A stretch of 64,000 nucleotides of DNA, taken from the NCBI GenBank assembly GCA_902791985.1, contig CADAYD010000003.1, forward strand, positions 21,736-85,735, written 5' to 3'. Shown here in pieces: positions 9,067-18,656 of the stretch. Within the stretch, counting starts at the first letter, position 1. Every line of letters starts with the position of its first letter. Below the pieces are notes generated by a model. The model was not told the origin of the DNA and did not search any database. It saw only the letters and a program-made list of their open reading frames with translations. A program made the position numbers and the translations under genes. This stretch comes from an uncultured bacterium. GTDB taxonomy: Bacteria; Cyanobacteriota; Vampirovibrionia; Gastranaerophilales; Gastranaerophilaceae.

Positions 9067-10170
9067 ATGGAAAACATTATATCAAACCATGAAAATACAA
9101 ACAGACCGAGTATAAACCCAACAAGGATTAAGGTTGTCGGAGTCGGCGGCGGCGGCGGAAACGCAGTAAACCGTATGATGCAGGCAAAACTTGCCGGTGT
9201 TGATTTTTGGTTGATGAATACGGATTTGCAAGTATTGAGCTGCAGTAATGTTCCAAATAAACTGCAACTGGGAGTTGAAACAACTAACGGTCTTGGCTGC
9301 GGTGCTGATCCTGTAATGGGTGAAAGAGCAGCATTAGAAGTAAAAGAACAAATAACAAAAGCTCTGGATAACACAGATATGTTATTTATCACTGCAGGAA
9401 TGGGTGGCGGAACCGGTACAGGTGCGGCTCCTGTTGTTGCACAAATCGCTCAGGATTTGGGCATTTTAACTATCGCATTTGTCACAAAACCATTCTTCTG
9501 GGAAGGCAAAAAGAGAATGACTCAAGCAGAAGAAGGTATTGAAAAATTAAAAAAATACGTTGATGCAATTCTTGTTGTTCCAAACGATAAGCTTCTTCAA
9601 GTTGTTAAACGTGAATTTGGTGTAAGAGAAGCATTTTGTGTTACCGATGAAGTTTTATTCCGTGGGATTCAAGGCTTATCAGATATAATAACAATTCCGG
9701 GTATGATAAATATCGATTTTGCCGATGTAAGAAAAGTTGTCAGAAATTCTGGAACTGCGCTGATGGGTATCGGTCGTGCACAAGGCGAAGGCAGAGCAAT
9801 CAAAGCTGCTGAAATGGCTATTAATTCACAGCTTCTTGAATCTTCAATTGACGGTGCTGGAGGAATTATTGTTAATATTACAGGAAGCTCAAATATGACG
9901 TTATATGAAATTAACGATGCGACAAATGTTATAAATAACGTTGTAAAAGATGATGCAGATGTAATTATCGGTACAGCAATCAATGAATCATTACAGAATG
10001 AAATTCAAATCACCGTTATTGCTACGGGATTTGCGGAAAAAACGTCAAGAGGAGCGCTGCAAATGTCAGCAGCTGAATATTTCAGCGGTCAAACATCGTC
10101 AAGCACTTCAGAATCTTCAAATCTTCAATTTTCAAATTTAGATGTTCCTGAATTTTTGAAGAAAAATTAA
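9067..10170 (+). CDS. ftsZ: Cell division protein FtsZ
   Basis: This tubulin-like GTPase forms the division ring. The 367-residue protein carries the N-terminal nucleotide loop VGVGGGGGNAVNRM (24-37), the tubulin signature GGGTGTGAA (113-121), and the synergy region with NFADV-like text (NIDFADVRKVV). The extreme C-terminus, LDVPEFLKK, is the conserved tail peptide that binds membrane anchors and regulators, after a short Ser-rich linker. Start: ATG with GCAGGAGG. It is monocistronic here, unlike the dcw cluster arrangement; no ftsA or ftsQ is adjacent. Confidence 0.98.
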   Translation: MENIISNHENTNRPSINPTRIKVVGVGGGGGNAVNRMMQAKLAGVDFWLMNTDLQVLSCSNVPNKLQLGVETTNGLGCGADPVMGERAALEVKEQITKALDNTDMLFITAGMGGGTGTGAAPVVAQIAQDLGILTIAFVTKPFFWEGKKRMTQAEEGIEKLKKYVDAILVVPNDKLLQVVKREFGVREAFCVTDEVLFRGIQGLSDIITIPGMINIDFADVRKVVRNSGTALMGIGRAQGEGRAIKAAEMAINSQLLESSIDGAGGIIVNITGSSNMTLYEINDATNVINNVVKDDADVIIGTAINESLQNEIQITVIATGFAEKTSRGALQMSAAEYFSGQTSSSTSESSNLQFSNLDVPEFLKKN

Positions 10171-10185
10171 TTAAGTATATATAAT

Positions 10186-10222
10186 AAAAACCTCAAGATT
10201 TAATAATCTTGAGGTTTTTATT
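10186..10222. terminator. Bidirectional terminator between ftsZ and the giant gene
   Basis: A perfect 15-base stem (AAAAACCTCAAGATT at 10186-10200 with its complement at 10205-10219) and a 4-base loop, flanked by A and T tracts, can serve both convergent genes. Confidence 0.9.
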
Positions 10223-10240
10223 TTGTTTTACACACTCTTA

Positions 10241-13200
10241 CTAACTTCCCTGTGAAATTTGAATATTGGGATAAACTTTTGAATTGGCATTTTCATATTC
10301 AATGAGCTCCTGACATTTAGTTACAAAATCCTGAGCAACATCAATAACCTCAGAATTATCAGGAAGCAGCAATTTATTCATCAAATTATACTTTACTTGT
10401 ATATTTTCTAAAGGTTGATTTAGCTTATCAATATAATTTACAACTAATTCTCGCAAAGCCGATATCCCCAAATCTACATTTGCTTTTAACAATACTGTTT
10501 TTGACTGATTAGGTTTATCATTTATTTCCTGAATAGTATGATCAATTACAACACTGAATATTCGTGCTCCTTTTCTAAAACTCGTTTTAAGAGCTTTTTG
10601 TTTTATTTTTTCACCAAATTCTTTTATTTTTTGTTCATAATCAGGATCATTATCAATGTTGCCAAGTTTTTCAAGCTCTTTTTGTACAAATATCGTTTGA
10701 GAATCTGCGCTTTTTAAAATAGTTTGAATTCGGTTAAAACTTTTATAAGCAGCATCAAGAGAACTACCTTTTACAATCAATTTAACGACCTGTTCAGATA
10801 ATCCAAGTTGATTTAAAAACATTGCAGCAGTATCAAGATTTTCTTCGTGCAGCATTTGGGAAACTGTCATATTCAAAACTTCATCAGAACCCATATTAAC
10901 AACACGCCCATCCTTTAGAACAAGAGTAGATTTCTTAAATTCATCACTAACGACATTGAGATTTCCTTTTTCTGCACATTTCATCAATATATTTTTCAAT
11001 TCTAATAATTCTGATTTTTGCAATAAAGCTTTAAGAGTATCTTTATAAATTTCTCTCAACACTTCCAAAGCCTTTTTATCTTCATCGGTTCCAGAATTAT
11101 ACATGTTATCAGGATGTTTTGCATCCTTAGCACACAAAAGCAGATATTCTTTCATATACTTATCCGGAGCTGCAAGAAGCCTATGCTTTACATATAAATC
11201 TCTGAATTGATCAAATATTTCATCCGCATTTTCAATATTCTGCTGATATTTGGAAGATATAGCCTGCGCTTTCTCACTTGTAGCCGAATCCAAAGTTGAA
11301 TTAAAATAATCATTTACAAAGATTGCTTTTGATTTTGCGGCAATCCATTTATCAATTAAATTAATGGCCTTACTACGATATTCAGGACCAAAAGAATTAA
11401 TTATATACTGTTTTTTATAAGTATTCAAATTTTTGCGAACAATTTCTTCTGATTCCTTCATTGTTTTGCCATCGGCGGTTTTTTCATACATTTTTAACTG
11501 ATTATACAAAGAATTAATATAATCTTTTAATTCTTTTGCATTATGAGTTTCAGAAAGACTATAAGCACGCCACTTATCAACTTTGTCCGCGAACACTTCA
11601 TCTTTGGATTTTAGAGCCATTAATCTATTTAAATCTCGCGAGATTTTAGAATATTGTTTTTCAGTGATAACACCATCCTGAGGTAATATATTATCAGAAT
11701 ATTTTTTCAATTCTCCTATAATTTTTAAAGCCATATCCTGCTTTTTATACACTAATATATAATCAATCCCGTCACTTAATTTCTCATATAATGTATCAAG
11801 CGATTCTTCTAATTCTTCATCTGTAGAAATCTCAACTTCAGGATACGCAGGGAACACAAAATATTTTTTGAATGCATCATCTTTATTTTTATCAAATTCT
11901 TTTTTTATAGTCATCTCTTTGAATATGTTGAAAAAATCAGAATATATATCATCAAATGAGCGTATCCCTCCAATATAGGTCCCACCGCTTAGTTTTCTTG
12001 AGAGTTTATCTAAATCGTAATATGCTCTGGTTTTGCTTTCATCTATATCTTTGTAATAACATTCCGCAAATACGGTATTTATAAACGATTCTCTGATACT
12101 TTTACTCCCGGAGCGTATAGTTTTTACAATATCATAACCACTTATCGGTTTTATACCCATATCCTCATCCGATATTTTTGAGTCATAATTCTTTTTAAAA
12201 TCTTCAGTTTTCATATTACGGATAGAATTAAGGACTTGTGCAAATTCTTTATCAGATTTTGGATTGAATATCCTATCAATCCAATCTGCTATATTCTTAT
12301 TTCGTCCCGATGAAAATTCTTTTTTTACATCTTCTTCTGTTATATAAAGATTTGATTTAATAACTTCTCGTATTTTAGCAGAAACTTCTTTAATCTTATC
12401 ATTTGGAGCACCTGTTTTAAGTTTTAAAGATTTTTCAAAATTCAAAAGCATCAAATCGATACCTTGCTCTAAACACCCGTTATAATCATTCTTTTTAACT
12501 CTCTTCATTGAATTTATTATTTTAGTCATATTATTGGCACTTAGGTTTATATTATTTTCTTTTGAGAATTCTTTTAAATAAATATAAGCATCTTTTCTTG
12601 AACTTTCAGCAGCATAATTAAAAATATCAGTGTTTTTAGCCATTATATAATCAAAATTATTCCTGGCGGCAATACGAAGTTTCCCACGCAATGTATTTAT
12701 ATCTTTTTGAGATTTTACTTCTATGTGATAAGTATTTATATCCGGAATATCATCATAAGCTTTAATTATAGCCACTTTTTCAGCTATAAGCCGTAATTTA
12801 TCATTTGGAGAAAGCTTATAATATTTTTCTTCGCTATCAATTCCCCTATCAAAAATTTCATCACCCTTAATTCTCTTTAGTAAAACTTTATATATTTTTT
12901 TTGCATTATTACCAGCCAACTCAATATTTTTTATTTTTGATTTCAATTGATCTTGAGTCATTTCAGAAGCATAGGTTGTTAAATCATCCAAATAATTAAT
13001 TGAATTTGTCAATAAAATCTGCTTTATTTCTTTCACGGATTCCATTGCTATAGGAGAAACACCTGACATAATAATAGTATCAATTAATGGGAATGTATAT
13101 TCTTCACTATCCTTGATATTTAATTTTTTGAGCATTTTACTCGGGATTTTTGACGGAACAAACCGACCTTGTTTATTTATTAAATTACCTTCCAATTTAC

Positions 13201-16200
13201 CGTTTTGGTACTTTTCATTTGTTATATAACCTGCATCGCCACCATAGTCAGCACTGTAATCAGTTCTTAAAAAACCGTATTTATCAACCCATGTGTTTTC
13301 ATGTTCAGAAACACCCCATGTATTATCGTGAAAAATTATATTTTCAACTTTTTCATTACCATTATCCGATAAAACAGTTGGTTTAACATCCGCAATATAC
13401 TGCTCGTGCAGCGCAGCCTCATTAGTCAAAACAGAAGTAGAGGAAGCACCGGAATAAGGAGATTCTTTTATTTTATTAATCCCGGCTTTTATATCATCTT
13501 CCATATAGTAATGTCTGTCTGTCATGTGCTCAAAAATTTTAAGCACTTGTTCATCTGATAATCCGCTGTCATTTTCTTTTACCCAGTATTTCCCTTCTTG
13601 AACTCCGATTTCCTTATTTAAAGCTTCTAAGGGCTCTTTCATTTCTCTGTATACTTCGTCCAAACATCTTGATGAATAAGCATACCAAGCATTTATATTA
13701 TTCCTATACTTACTTAATGCCTCTTTTTCCATAGGGGTAAAGCCGGTTATATTTTGGGGGAGTTTTACAAATTTTATTTTCAAGCCTTCTTTACTGTAGC
13801 GCTCATTATAAAATCTATCAAATTTATCTCTCAATGAATTTAGTTCTTTTTCTGTCGGAACATCTCCCATATTTTCAAGTTTTTTGAGAACTGCATATTT
13901 GGGATCTGCAGAATTTAAAACTATACCATCATTAGAATATACTTGAAGTCTATCTTGAAGACTTTTTATAAAAATAGAAATATTATTAAAACTTTCTGCC
14001 AATACCTTGTACAAATCTTGTGTTGTTTCAATAGGAGAATCAGCAGGTGCTCCGTTTATAGTATTGAAGCCCATAATTATATAAGGATTTTGATTTACAA
14101 ATAACGATTCATATACAGTATCAAATGAACTTTTAATATCCATAAGACGAGATTTATGTCCTGTTTTATTCATTATGTCAATATATTGTTCATCGCTGCA
14201 ATTTTCATCTTTTAAAGTTTCAATATATTTATCGAGAGTTTTTAATAATATTTTTTTATCTGAGTTCATCCCCAATTTTGATGATATACTATCAATTTCA
14301 TATTTATCAGCATTAATTGCTTCCTCTCTTACAGCCGATAGTTTTGTTAATAACACTTTTTTTCTGTTTTCATACATAAGTGCAGCATACAAATCATCCG
14401 TTAATTGACCCAGCATTAATTTAACCGTATCCGAATACTCATCAAAAATTTCGGCCAATATTTCATCGCCATCGACCACAGATTTTTGTTCCTGTTTTTT
14501 ATCATTAATATCATTTTCAAAAATTTCGAAAAGCTTTTCTTTTAGTTCCGGATCCATTTTACCTGAACGTAATTTCTTGCTAAGGCTGTTTAAATTCTGA
14601 ATTAGATAAGATTCATTATCGGGAATATTATACTTTATCATCATAGGATATAAACATTCCGGAATATCAAGTGCAAACGATTGCATCGTCCTGTATGCTG
14701 CTGCAGCATCAAATAAAGACTTACTTTGAAGGAATTTTCTTAATTGAGCATCTGAAGCATTCGCACTTATATGGTTAATTTCTTCTATAAGCCTTACCAT
14801 TTCTAAAGATTTTTCATCTAAAATCTTATTATTTACACCATCAGTAAGAATATGCCCGATATAATTTTTAATTTTTTCTGATTTGACATCATCATCTTCA
14901 TTAACAATAAAAGCATATTTTTGTTTTGTTTCATCCATTTTGGATTTTTGTTCTGAATTAACAACACACAATGATAACAAATCATTCATAACTTTTCTTA
15001 AATCGTCATTATCAAGAGATGGGGATATTTGACTAATGATTGATCGCAATAGTTTTGTATTTAGAGAGCAAGCCTCTATATCCTCTTTCATTTTTGAAGA
15101 TTTAACAGAAATATTATATTTTTGCAATTCATATCTTTTTTTGCACCTCGCAGCCGCATCTTTTGATTTTTTACAACTTCTAAAATAAGACTGATATTTA
15201 CCACTTTTATCAGTAATATCTCTGTGAATATGGGTATCATCAAAGGTTCCAAAGTTTTCCTTGTCAAAAGCATTGTATGTACCCATTATATCATTAAATG
15301 CACCAGCCGTATCTGCAACATTCATCCAATTCATAGCAGATGTATCAACAATACGATATCCTTTTTTAATTGCATAATTATAATCAATCGGCGACTTTGG
15401 AATTGGGACTTTTTTATGCTGACCTAAATTCGCTCTATCATAAACTTCCATATAATCTTTGTCATCCAATTCTGTTAAAAGCATATCTACATAATTGGCT
15501 TTATCTTCATACGCAAGAGCCTTACGGCAAATTGATATTGCGGCACATATACCATGTTGTCTTTGATTTATAGACTTAATATTAGGAATTTTTGACTCCG
15601 GAGTATCAATAACAATATCATTTAAAATTTCTGCAAGAAGTTTTGTCTTTTTGTCTTTGAGCTGAGGATTAATTTTATAATCATCACTCATCATATAATT
15701 TAATCTTTTTAAAATATAAATCTTTTGAGCCAAAGATACTTCAGAAGATATAAGAAAATAATTTAGATTTCTATATAACTTCGTTTCATTTATATTTTTT
15801 AGATTTTTAACATCATCAGGATTAATTTTTTCAAGAAGCAATTCTTTATGCGCTAACAACTCTCTTTCTTCGAATGTTAATATTTTGGGAGCATTAATTA
15901 CTTGCTCTACTTTCTTTGATAATTTAGTTTGCACTGACTTATCAGACAATTTTAAAGACATTAATGCCGCATTATTTAATCTTTCTTTCCAGTTGTTATA
16001 AGGCTTTTTACCTAAATCAAAATTTGTACCATATCTTAAATTTTGAGAGACATCAAGTAAGAAGCTTACATTATCTTCTCCGGGGATTTTAGCCAATTCG
16101 TCGATTGCATTTAAAATCCTGCGCTGATTTGGCAAATTTAAATTGTAAGCATTATCCTGTTTTAACTGCTCAACGGTGTTTCTATCCTGACGTATACCAT

Positions 16201-16237
16201 TAAAATTGGTACATGAATTTACTCTATATATTCTCAT
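10241..16237 (-). CDS. Giant uncharacterised protein with N-terminal NFNG motif and possible papain-like residues
   Basis: About 1998 residues, mostly charged and helical, with no signal peptide or obvious membrane segment. I do not recognise a family over its length. The N-terminus MRIYRVNS...NFNGI follows the pattern shared by other large proteins here. At about residue 230 the text NQRQHGICAAIS has a Gln six residues before a Cys, as in papain-fold oxyanion/nucleophile pairs, and near residue 967 HDNTWG resembles the papain NSWG motif; the two are about 740 residues apart, so a peptidase is only a hypothesis. The ATG at 16237 is chosen over the 22-codon extension because it gives the shared M-x-I start and sits just after a promoter-like motif. 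No clear ribosome site, so it may be leaderless. Confidence 0.75.
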   Translation of the reverse strand: MRIYRVNSCTNFNGIRQDRNTVEQLKQDNAYNLNLPNQRRILNAIDELAKIPGEDNVSFLLDVSQNLRYGTNFDLGKKPYNNWKERLNNAALMSLKLSDKSVQTKLSKKVEQVINAPKILTFEERELLAHKELLLEKINPDDVKNLKNINETKLYRNLNYFLISSEVSLAQKIYILKRLNYMMSDDYKINPQLKDKKTKLLAEILNDIVIDTPESKIPNIKSINQRQHGICAAISICRKALAYEDKANYVDMLLTELDDKDYMEVYDRANLGQHKKVPIPKSPIDYNYAIKKGYRIVDTSAMNWMNVADTAGAFNDIMGTYNAFDKENFGTFDDTHIHRDITDKSGKYQSYFRSCKKSKDAAARCKKRYELQKYNISVKSSKMKEDIEACSLNTKLLRSIISQISPSLDNDDLRKVMNDLLSLCVVNSEQKSKMDETKQKYAFIVNEDDDVKSEKIKNYIGHILTDGVNNKILDEKSLEMVRLIEEINHISANASDAQLRKFLQSKSLFDAAAAYRTMQSFALDIPECLYPMMIKYNIPDNESYLIQNLNSLSKKLRSGKMDPELKEKLFEIFENDINDKKQEQKSVVDGDEILAEIFDEYSDTVKLMLGQLTDDLYAALMYENRKKVLLTKLSAVREEAINADKYEIDSISSKLGMNSDKKILLKTLDKYIETLKDENCSDEQYIDIMNKTGHKSRLMDIKSSFDTVYESLFVNQNPYIIMGFNTINGAPADSPIETTQDLYKVLAESFNNISIFIKSLQDRLQVYSNDGIVLNSADPKYAVLKKLENMGDVPTEKELNSLRDKFDRFYNERYSKEGLKIKFVKLPQNITGFTPMEKEALSKYRNNINAWYAYSSRCLDEVYREMKEPLEALNKEIGVQEGKYWVKENDSGLSDEQVLKIFEHMTDRHYYMEDDIKAGINKIKESPYSGASSTSVLTNEAALHEQYIADVKPTVLSDNGNEKVENIIFHDNTWGVSEHENTWVDKYGFLRTDYSADYGGDAGYITNEKYQNGKLEGNLINKQGRFVPSKIPSKMLKKLNIKDSEEYTFPLIDTIIMSGVSPIAMESVKEIKQILLTNSINYLDDLTTYASEMTQDQLKSKIKNIELAGNNAKKIYKVLLKRIKGDEIFDRGIDSEEKYYKLSPNDKLRLIAEKVAIIKAYDDIPDINTYHIEVKSQKDINTLRGKLRIAARNNFDYIMAKNTDIFNYAAESSRKDAYIYLKEFSKENNINLSANNMTKIINSMKRVKKNDYNGCLEQGIDLMLLNFEKSLKLKTGAPNDKIKEVSAKIREVIKSNLYITEEDVKKEFSSGRNKNIADWIDRIFNPKSDKEFAQVLNSIRNMKTEDFKKNYDSKISDEDMGIKPISGYDIVKTIRSGSKSIRESFINTVFAECYYKDIDESKTRAYYDLDKLSRKLSGGTYIGGIRSFDDIYSDFFNIFKEMTIKKEFDKNKDDAFKKYFVFPAYPEVEISTDEELEESLDTLYEKLSDGIDYILVYKKQDMALKIIGELKKYSDNILPQDGVITEKQYSKISRDLNRLMALKSKDEVFADKVDKWRAYSLSETHNAKELKDYINSLYNQLKMYEKTADGKTMKESEEIVRKNLNTYKKQYIINSFGPEYRSKAINLIDKWIAAKSKAIFVNDYFNSTLDSATSEKAQAISSKYQQNIENADEIFDQFRDLYVKHRLLAAPDKYMKEYLLLCAKDAKHPDNMYNSGTDEDKKALEVLREIYKDTLKALLQKSELLELKNILMKCAEKGNLNVVSDEFKKSTLVLKDGRVVNMGSDEVLNMTVSQMLHEENLDTAAMFLNQLGLSEQVVKLIVKGSSLDAAYKSFNRIQTILKSADSQTIFVQKELEKLGNIDNDPDYEQKIKEFGEKIKQKALKTSFRKGARIFSVVIDHTIQEINDKPNQSKTVLLKANVDLGISALRELVVNYIDKLNQPLENIQVKYNLMNKLLLPDNSEVIDVAQDFVTKCQELIEYENANSKVYPNIQISQGS

Positions 16238-16245
16238 GTTTATAC

Positions 16246-16272
16246 TAAAATCCGTAAAAATAAATTTTGCCA
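16246..16272 (-). promoter_or_regulatory. GCAAA/T-tract promoter-like motif before the giant gene
   Basis: Read on the minus strand this is GGCAAAATTTATTTTTACGG followed by ATTTTAGTATAAAC and the ATG. Nearly the same sequence occurs at 60378-60404, 60423-60449 and 62150-62176, also on the minus strand. Its position directly before a start codon suggests promoter function. Confidence 0.45.
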
Positions 16273-16354
16273 CTATTGCAAATAATATAAAAAAACTTAA
16301 CAATTAGTGCTCTAATGATTCTTATACAGATGAAACATTAAAATAAACTTAAAG

Positions 16355-16385
16355 TTGCAAAATTTTTTTTTTTGAGGTTTAATAC
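16355..16385 (+). promoter_or_regulatory. rpsT promoter (TTGCAA ... TAATAC)
   Basis: TTGCAA at 16355-16360, a T-rich spacer and TAATAC at 16380-16385. A matching arrangement (GCAAAA, T tract, GGTTTAATACT) precedes the HNH-like gene at 50671. Confidence 0.5.
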
Positions 16386-16388
16386 TTG

Positions 16389-16431
16389 TACTCACATCCT
16401 CAAATGAGTAGTTGCGGAGTCATTAACCGCA
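16389..16431 (+). promoter_or_regulatory. rpsT 5' leader with two hairpins
   Basis: TACTCA (16389-16394) pairs with TGAGTA (16405-16410), and TGCGG (16413-16417) with CCGCA (16427-16431). Both lie between the promoter and the ribosome site. S20 synthesis is autoregulated in some bacteria; a role here is inferred. Confidence 0.4.
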
Positions 16432-16452
16432 CAAATTTGAAAGGTAAAGAAA

Positions 16453-16719
16453 ATGGCAAATATTAAATCTGCTAAAAAAAGAGTGCTAGTCGCTGAAAAA
16501 AACAGACTTAAAAACGTAGCATGGAAATCTTCAATTAAAACTGCAACAAAAAAAGTTTTAGAACTTGCTGACAGTAAAGATAAAGAAGCATTAAATGCCG
16601 CTCTGTCAAAAGTTTATCAACTTTGCGATAAGGCTGTTGTTAAAGGTATTTTACACAAAAATACTGCAGCAAGAAAAAAATCAAGATTAGCACTTGCAAT
16701 CAAAAAACTTGCTAAATAA
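16453..16719 (+). CDS. rpsT: 30S ribosomal protein S20
   Basis: This is an 88-residue, very basic helical protein that binds 16S rRNA in the body of the small subunit. The N-terminus MANIKSAKKRV and the C-terminal KGILHKNTAARKKSRLA segment are diagnostic of S20, and the length is standard. The ATG has AAAGG upstream. It is a single-gene unit with its own leader and a strong terminator, divergent from the giant gene. Confidence 0.98.
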   Translation: MANIKSAKKRVLVAEKNRLKNVAWKSSIKTATKKVLELADSKDKEALNAALSKVYQLCDKAVVKGILHKNTAARKKSRLALAIKKLAK

Positions 16720-16746
16720 TTATTTTAGACAAGTAAATATGTGAGA

Positions 16747-16780
16747 AACGGAAAAGATACATTCTTTTCCGTTTTATTAT
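16747..16780 (+). terminator. rpsT terminator
   Basis: AACGGAAAAGA (16747-16757) pairs with TCTTTTCCGTT (16763-16773), followed by a T-rich tract. Confidence 0.85.
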
Positions 16781-17099
16781 TTTTATAATTATCACAAAAT
16801 TTTAAAAGTTCCATCAGACTTAAACAACGAAATGACAACACTTTACAGAATAAAAAATAATTTTTTTTTGACAAAATTTTTCTATTTTTTGGGGGATATA
16901 TCTCATTTTTTTAGCATTATCAAAAAAAATACTCCAATTTACGATATTTTTCAAAATTTTTGTTATAAAATTATAGAAAGTTTAAAAAATATTAAAGGGT
17001 AAAGTCCTTCTATTGCAAGGCTTTTAGACTTTTTACAAATAAGCTATTGATTTATTTTTTATAAGTTGTAATATAAAAATATAAAAAAGGAGGCTCAAC
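16781..17099 (+). other. Non-coding AT-rich stretch with a small hairpin and the promoter of the next gene
   Basis: No plausible gene is seen. AAAGTC (17001-17006) can pair with GACTTT (17027-17032), with an inner CCTT/AAGG pair. A promoter with TTGATT (17047-17052), a 16-base spacer and an extended TGTAATAT (-10 at 17069-17074) serves the winged-helix gene. Confidence 0.5.
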
Positions 17100-17330
17100 A
17101 TGTTCACAAAAACAAACAAAGAAGTAAAAGAAATGCAACAACAAATTATTGAATCTGCAGGTAAAATTTATAATTACCTATCAAGCAGAGGTGAAGTTAC
17201 AATCAACAAATTAAGAAAAGATATGGATTTAGATGACAACTTCACATACATGGGCTTAGGATGGTTATCAAGAGAAGACAAAATTACTTATACTCAAAAA
17301 CCAAAATCAGTTACAGTTCAATTGAGCTAA
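17100..17330 (+). CDS. Winged-helix protein (DUF2582/PF10771-like)
   Basis: A 76-residue protein whose middle reads IYNYLSSRGEVTINKLRKD...MGLGWLSREDKI, matching the small DUF2582 winged-helix family (typical pattern: a helix, GEVxxxxLxK, then LGWLAREGKI). Such proteins may bind DNA or protein partners; no target is known. It has a strong AAGGAGG ribosome site, its own promoter and a very good terminator, so it is probably well expressed as a monocistronic unit. Confidence 0.8.
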   Translation: MFTKTNKEVKEMQQQIIESAGKIYNYLSSRGEVTINKLRKDMDLDDNFTYMGLGWLSREDKITYTQKPKSVTVQLS

Positions 17331-17350
17331 TTGATTAAAAATTAAAAAAG

Positions 17351-17383
17351 TACCCCGTAGAATTTTTTACGGGGTATTTTTTA
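17351..17383 (+). terminator. Terminator after the winged-helix gene
   Basis: TACCCCGTA (17351-17359) pairs with TACGGGGTA (17368-17376), followed by a run of T. Confidence 0.9.
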
Positions 17384-17454
17384 TTTATAACAATATAGCA
17401 AAAAAAATTTTTTCATGTTTTTATGTGGTTAATATAAATATCGAAAGGATAAAA

Positions 17455-17928
17455 ATGTTTAAAATATTATTTTCTGCAAAACCACAAAACTACAAAAAAA
17501 TAGATGCAATTCTTTCTCGTTCTGCAAAACTTACACCACGCAATATGAAATGGTTAAAAAAAGACGGAATAACCGATATTATTGACTTGAGAGCAATGAT
17601 GCAAGAAACTGAAGAAGAAAAAATTGCAAATACGCTCGGTATAAAATATCACAATATACCATCTGTAGCAAAGTATCCTAAAAAAGAAAATGTCGGAAAA
17701 TTTTTAGACATTATAGAAGGAGTTAAAATGAACGGCGGTAAAGCACACGTTCACGGAGAAGAAGGTGCTGACAGAACAGGAATGTATTCATATATATACG
17801 AAAGACTAAATAATATAGGAACTCCGAAAGATAATTTAGAAGAATTGAAAAAGCATTTCTGGAATATAAAAGAATACCCCTTCTTAAAAGAGTGGGCAGA
17901 AATTTTTATATCAATGATTAAAAAATAA
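17455..17928 (+). CDS. Tyrosine/dual-specificity phosphatase-like protein lacking the catalytic Cys
   Basis: A 157-residue cysteine-phosphatase fold protein: IIDLRAMMQE-like strand and loop near 45-55, then the P-loop region VHGEEGADRTGM near residue 105. In active members this reads HCxxGxDRTG (C-x5-R). Here Gly replaces the Cys while the Arg and the RTG remain, so it is predicted to bind phosphate or phosphopeptide but not hydrolyse it. The ATG at 17455 has GAAAGGA upstream; the frame also opens 10 codons earlier without a ribosome site. It has an AT-rich promoter (TTAATATAA near 17429) and ends next to the convergent plsY. Confidence 0.75.
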   Translation: MFKILFSAKPQNYKKIDAILSRSAKLTPRNMKWLKKDGITDIIDLRAMMQETEEEKIANTLGIKYHNIPSVAKYPKKENVGKFLDIIEGVKMNGGKAHVHGEEGADRTGMYSYIYERLNNIGTPKDNLEELKKHFWNIKEYPFLKEWAEIFISMIKK

Positions 17929-18540
17929 TTATCTTACCTTATTTTCGTTTCCTGCAATAAGTCTTTTAATATTTTCTCTATGAAGATAAATTACGTATAT
18001 TGCTGCAACAGCTGCATATATTATGTATGAAATTGGGGCATTTAAAAACCACATTACAATGGGTGCAGCCGCCAATGCAATTATTGATCCTAATGATACA
18101 TAACGAGAGACCCAAGTTATTATTGCCCAGATAGCGGCAATAATAAGCCCGACTTGCCAATTTAGAGCCAACAAAGTCCCTACTCCTGAAGCAACAGACT
18201 TCCCTCCGGTAAATTTTAAAAATACAGATTTACTATGCCCAATTATGACAAAAACCGCTGCAATTACAGGAAGAAGACCAATTTCCTTTAATGAAGCTGT
18301 CAAAAAATATGCCAAAACAACCGGTAATGCACCTTTTATTGCATCAAGTATCATTACAGCAAAAAACCATTTTTTACCCATAACTCTTTTTACGTTTGTT
18401 GCTCCGGTTGAACCAGAACCGATTGTCCTAATATCTTGTCCCGTAAAGAGTTTAACGATGATATATCCTGTAGGTATTGAGCCTATAATATAAGCCCCTA
18501 ACATTACAAAAATTATTTCTAAAATCATTTTAATATCCAT
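17929..18540 (-). CDS. plsY: Glycerol-3-phosphate acyltransferase PlsY
   Basis: A 203-residue integral membrane enzyme that moves an acyl group from acyl-phosphate to glycerol-3-phosphate, the first step of phospholipid synthesis. The three conserved cytoplasmic motifs are present: GSGSTGATNVKR near 41-52, GHSKSVFLKFTGGKSVASGVG near 102-121, and the C-terminal HRENIKRLIAG. About five membrane helices are visible. The ATG has AGGGAGAG upstream. Its partner plsX is not in the window. Confidence 0.95.
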   Translation of the reverse strand: MDIKMILEIIFVMLGAYIIGSIPTGYIIVKLFTGQDIRTIGSGSTGATNVKRVMGKKWFFAVMILDAIKGALPVVLAYFLTASLKEIGLLPVIAAVFVIIGHSKSVFLKFTGGKSVASGVGTLLALNWQVGLIIAAIWAIITWVSRYVSLGSIIALAAAPIVMWFLNAPISYIIYAAVAAIYVIYLHRENIKRLIAGNENKVR

Positions 18541-18656
18541 TGCTCTCTCCCTAACTCTGCTACTATAATATATTAAAACAACAATTTGTGCAAAATGTTA
18601 AAAAAGAACAATAATGCACAAAAAATTTTACATTTGCAAGAACGATATACTTAAAT

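Noticed and set aside
9024..9392. 122-codon frame on the minus strand over the ftsZ start
   Set aside because: Shadow of the Gly-rich FtsZ nucleotide loop; no ribosome site.
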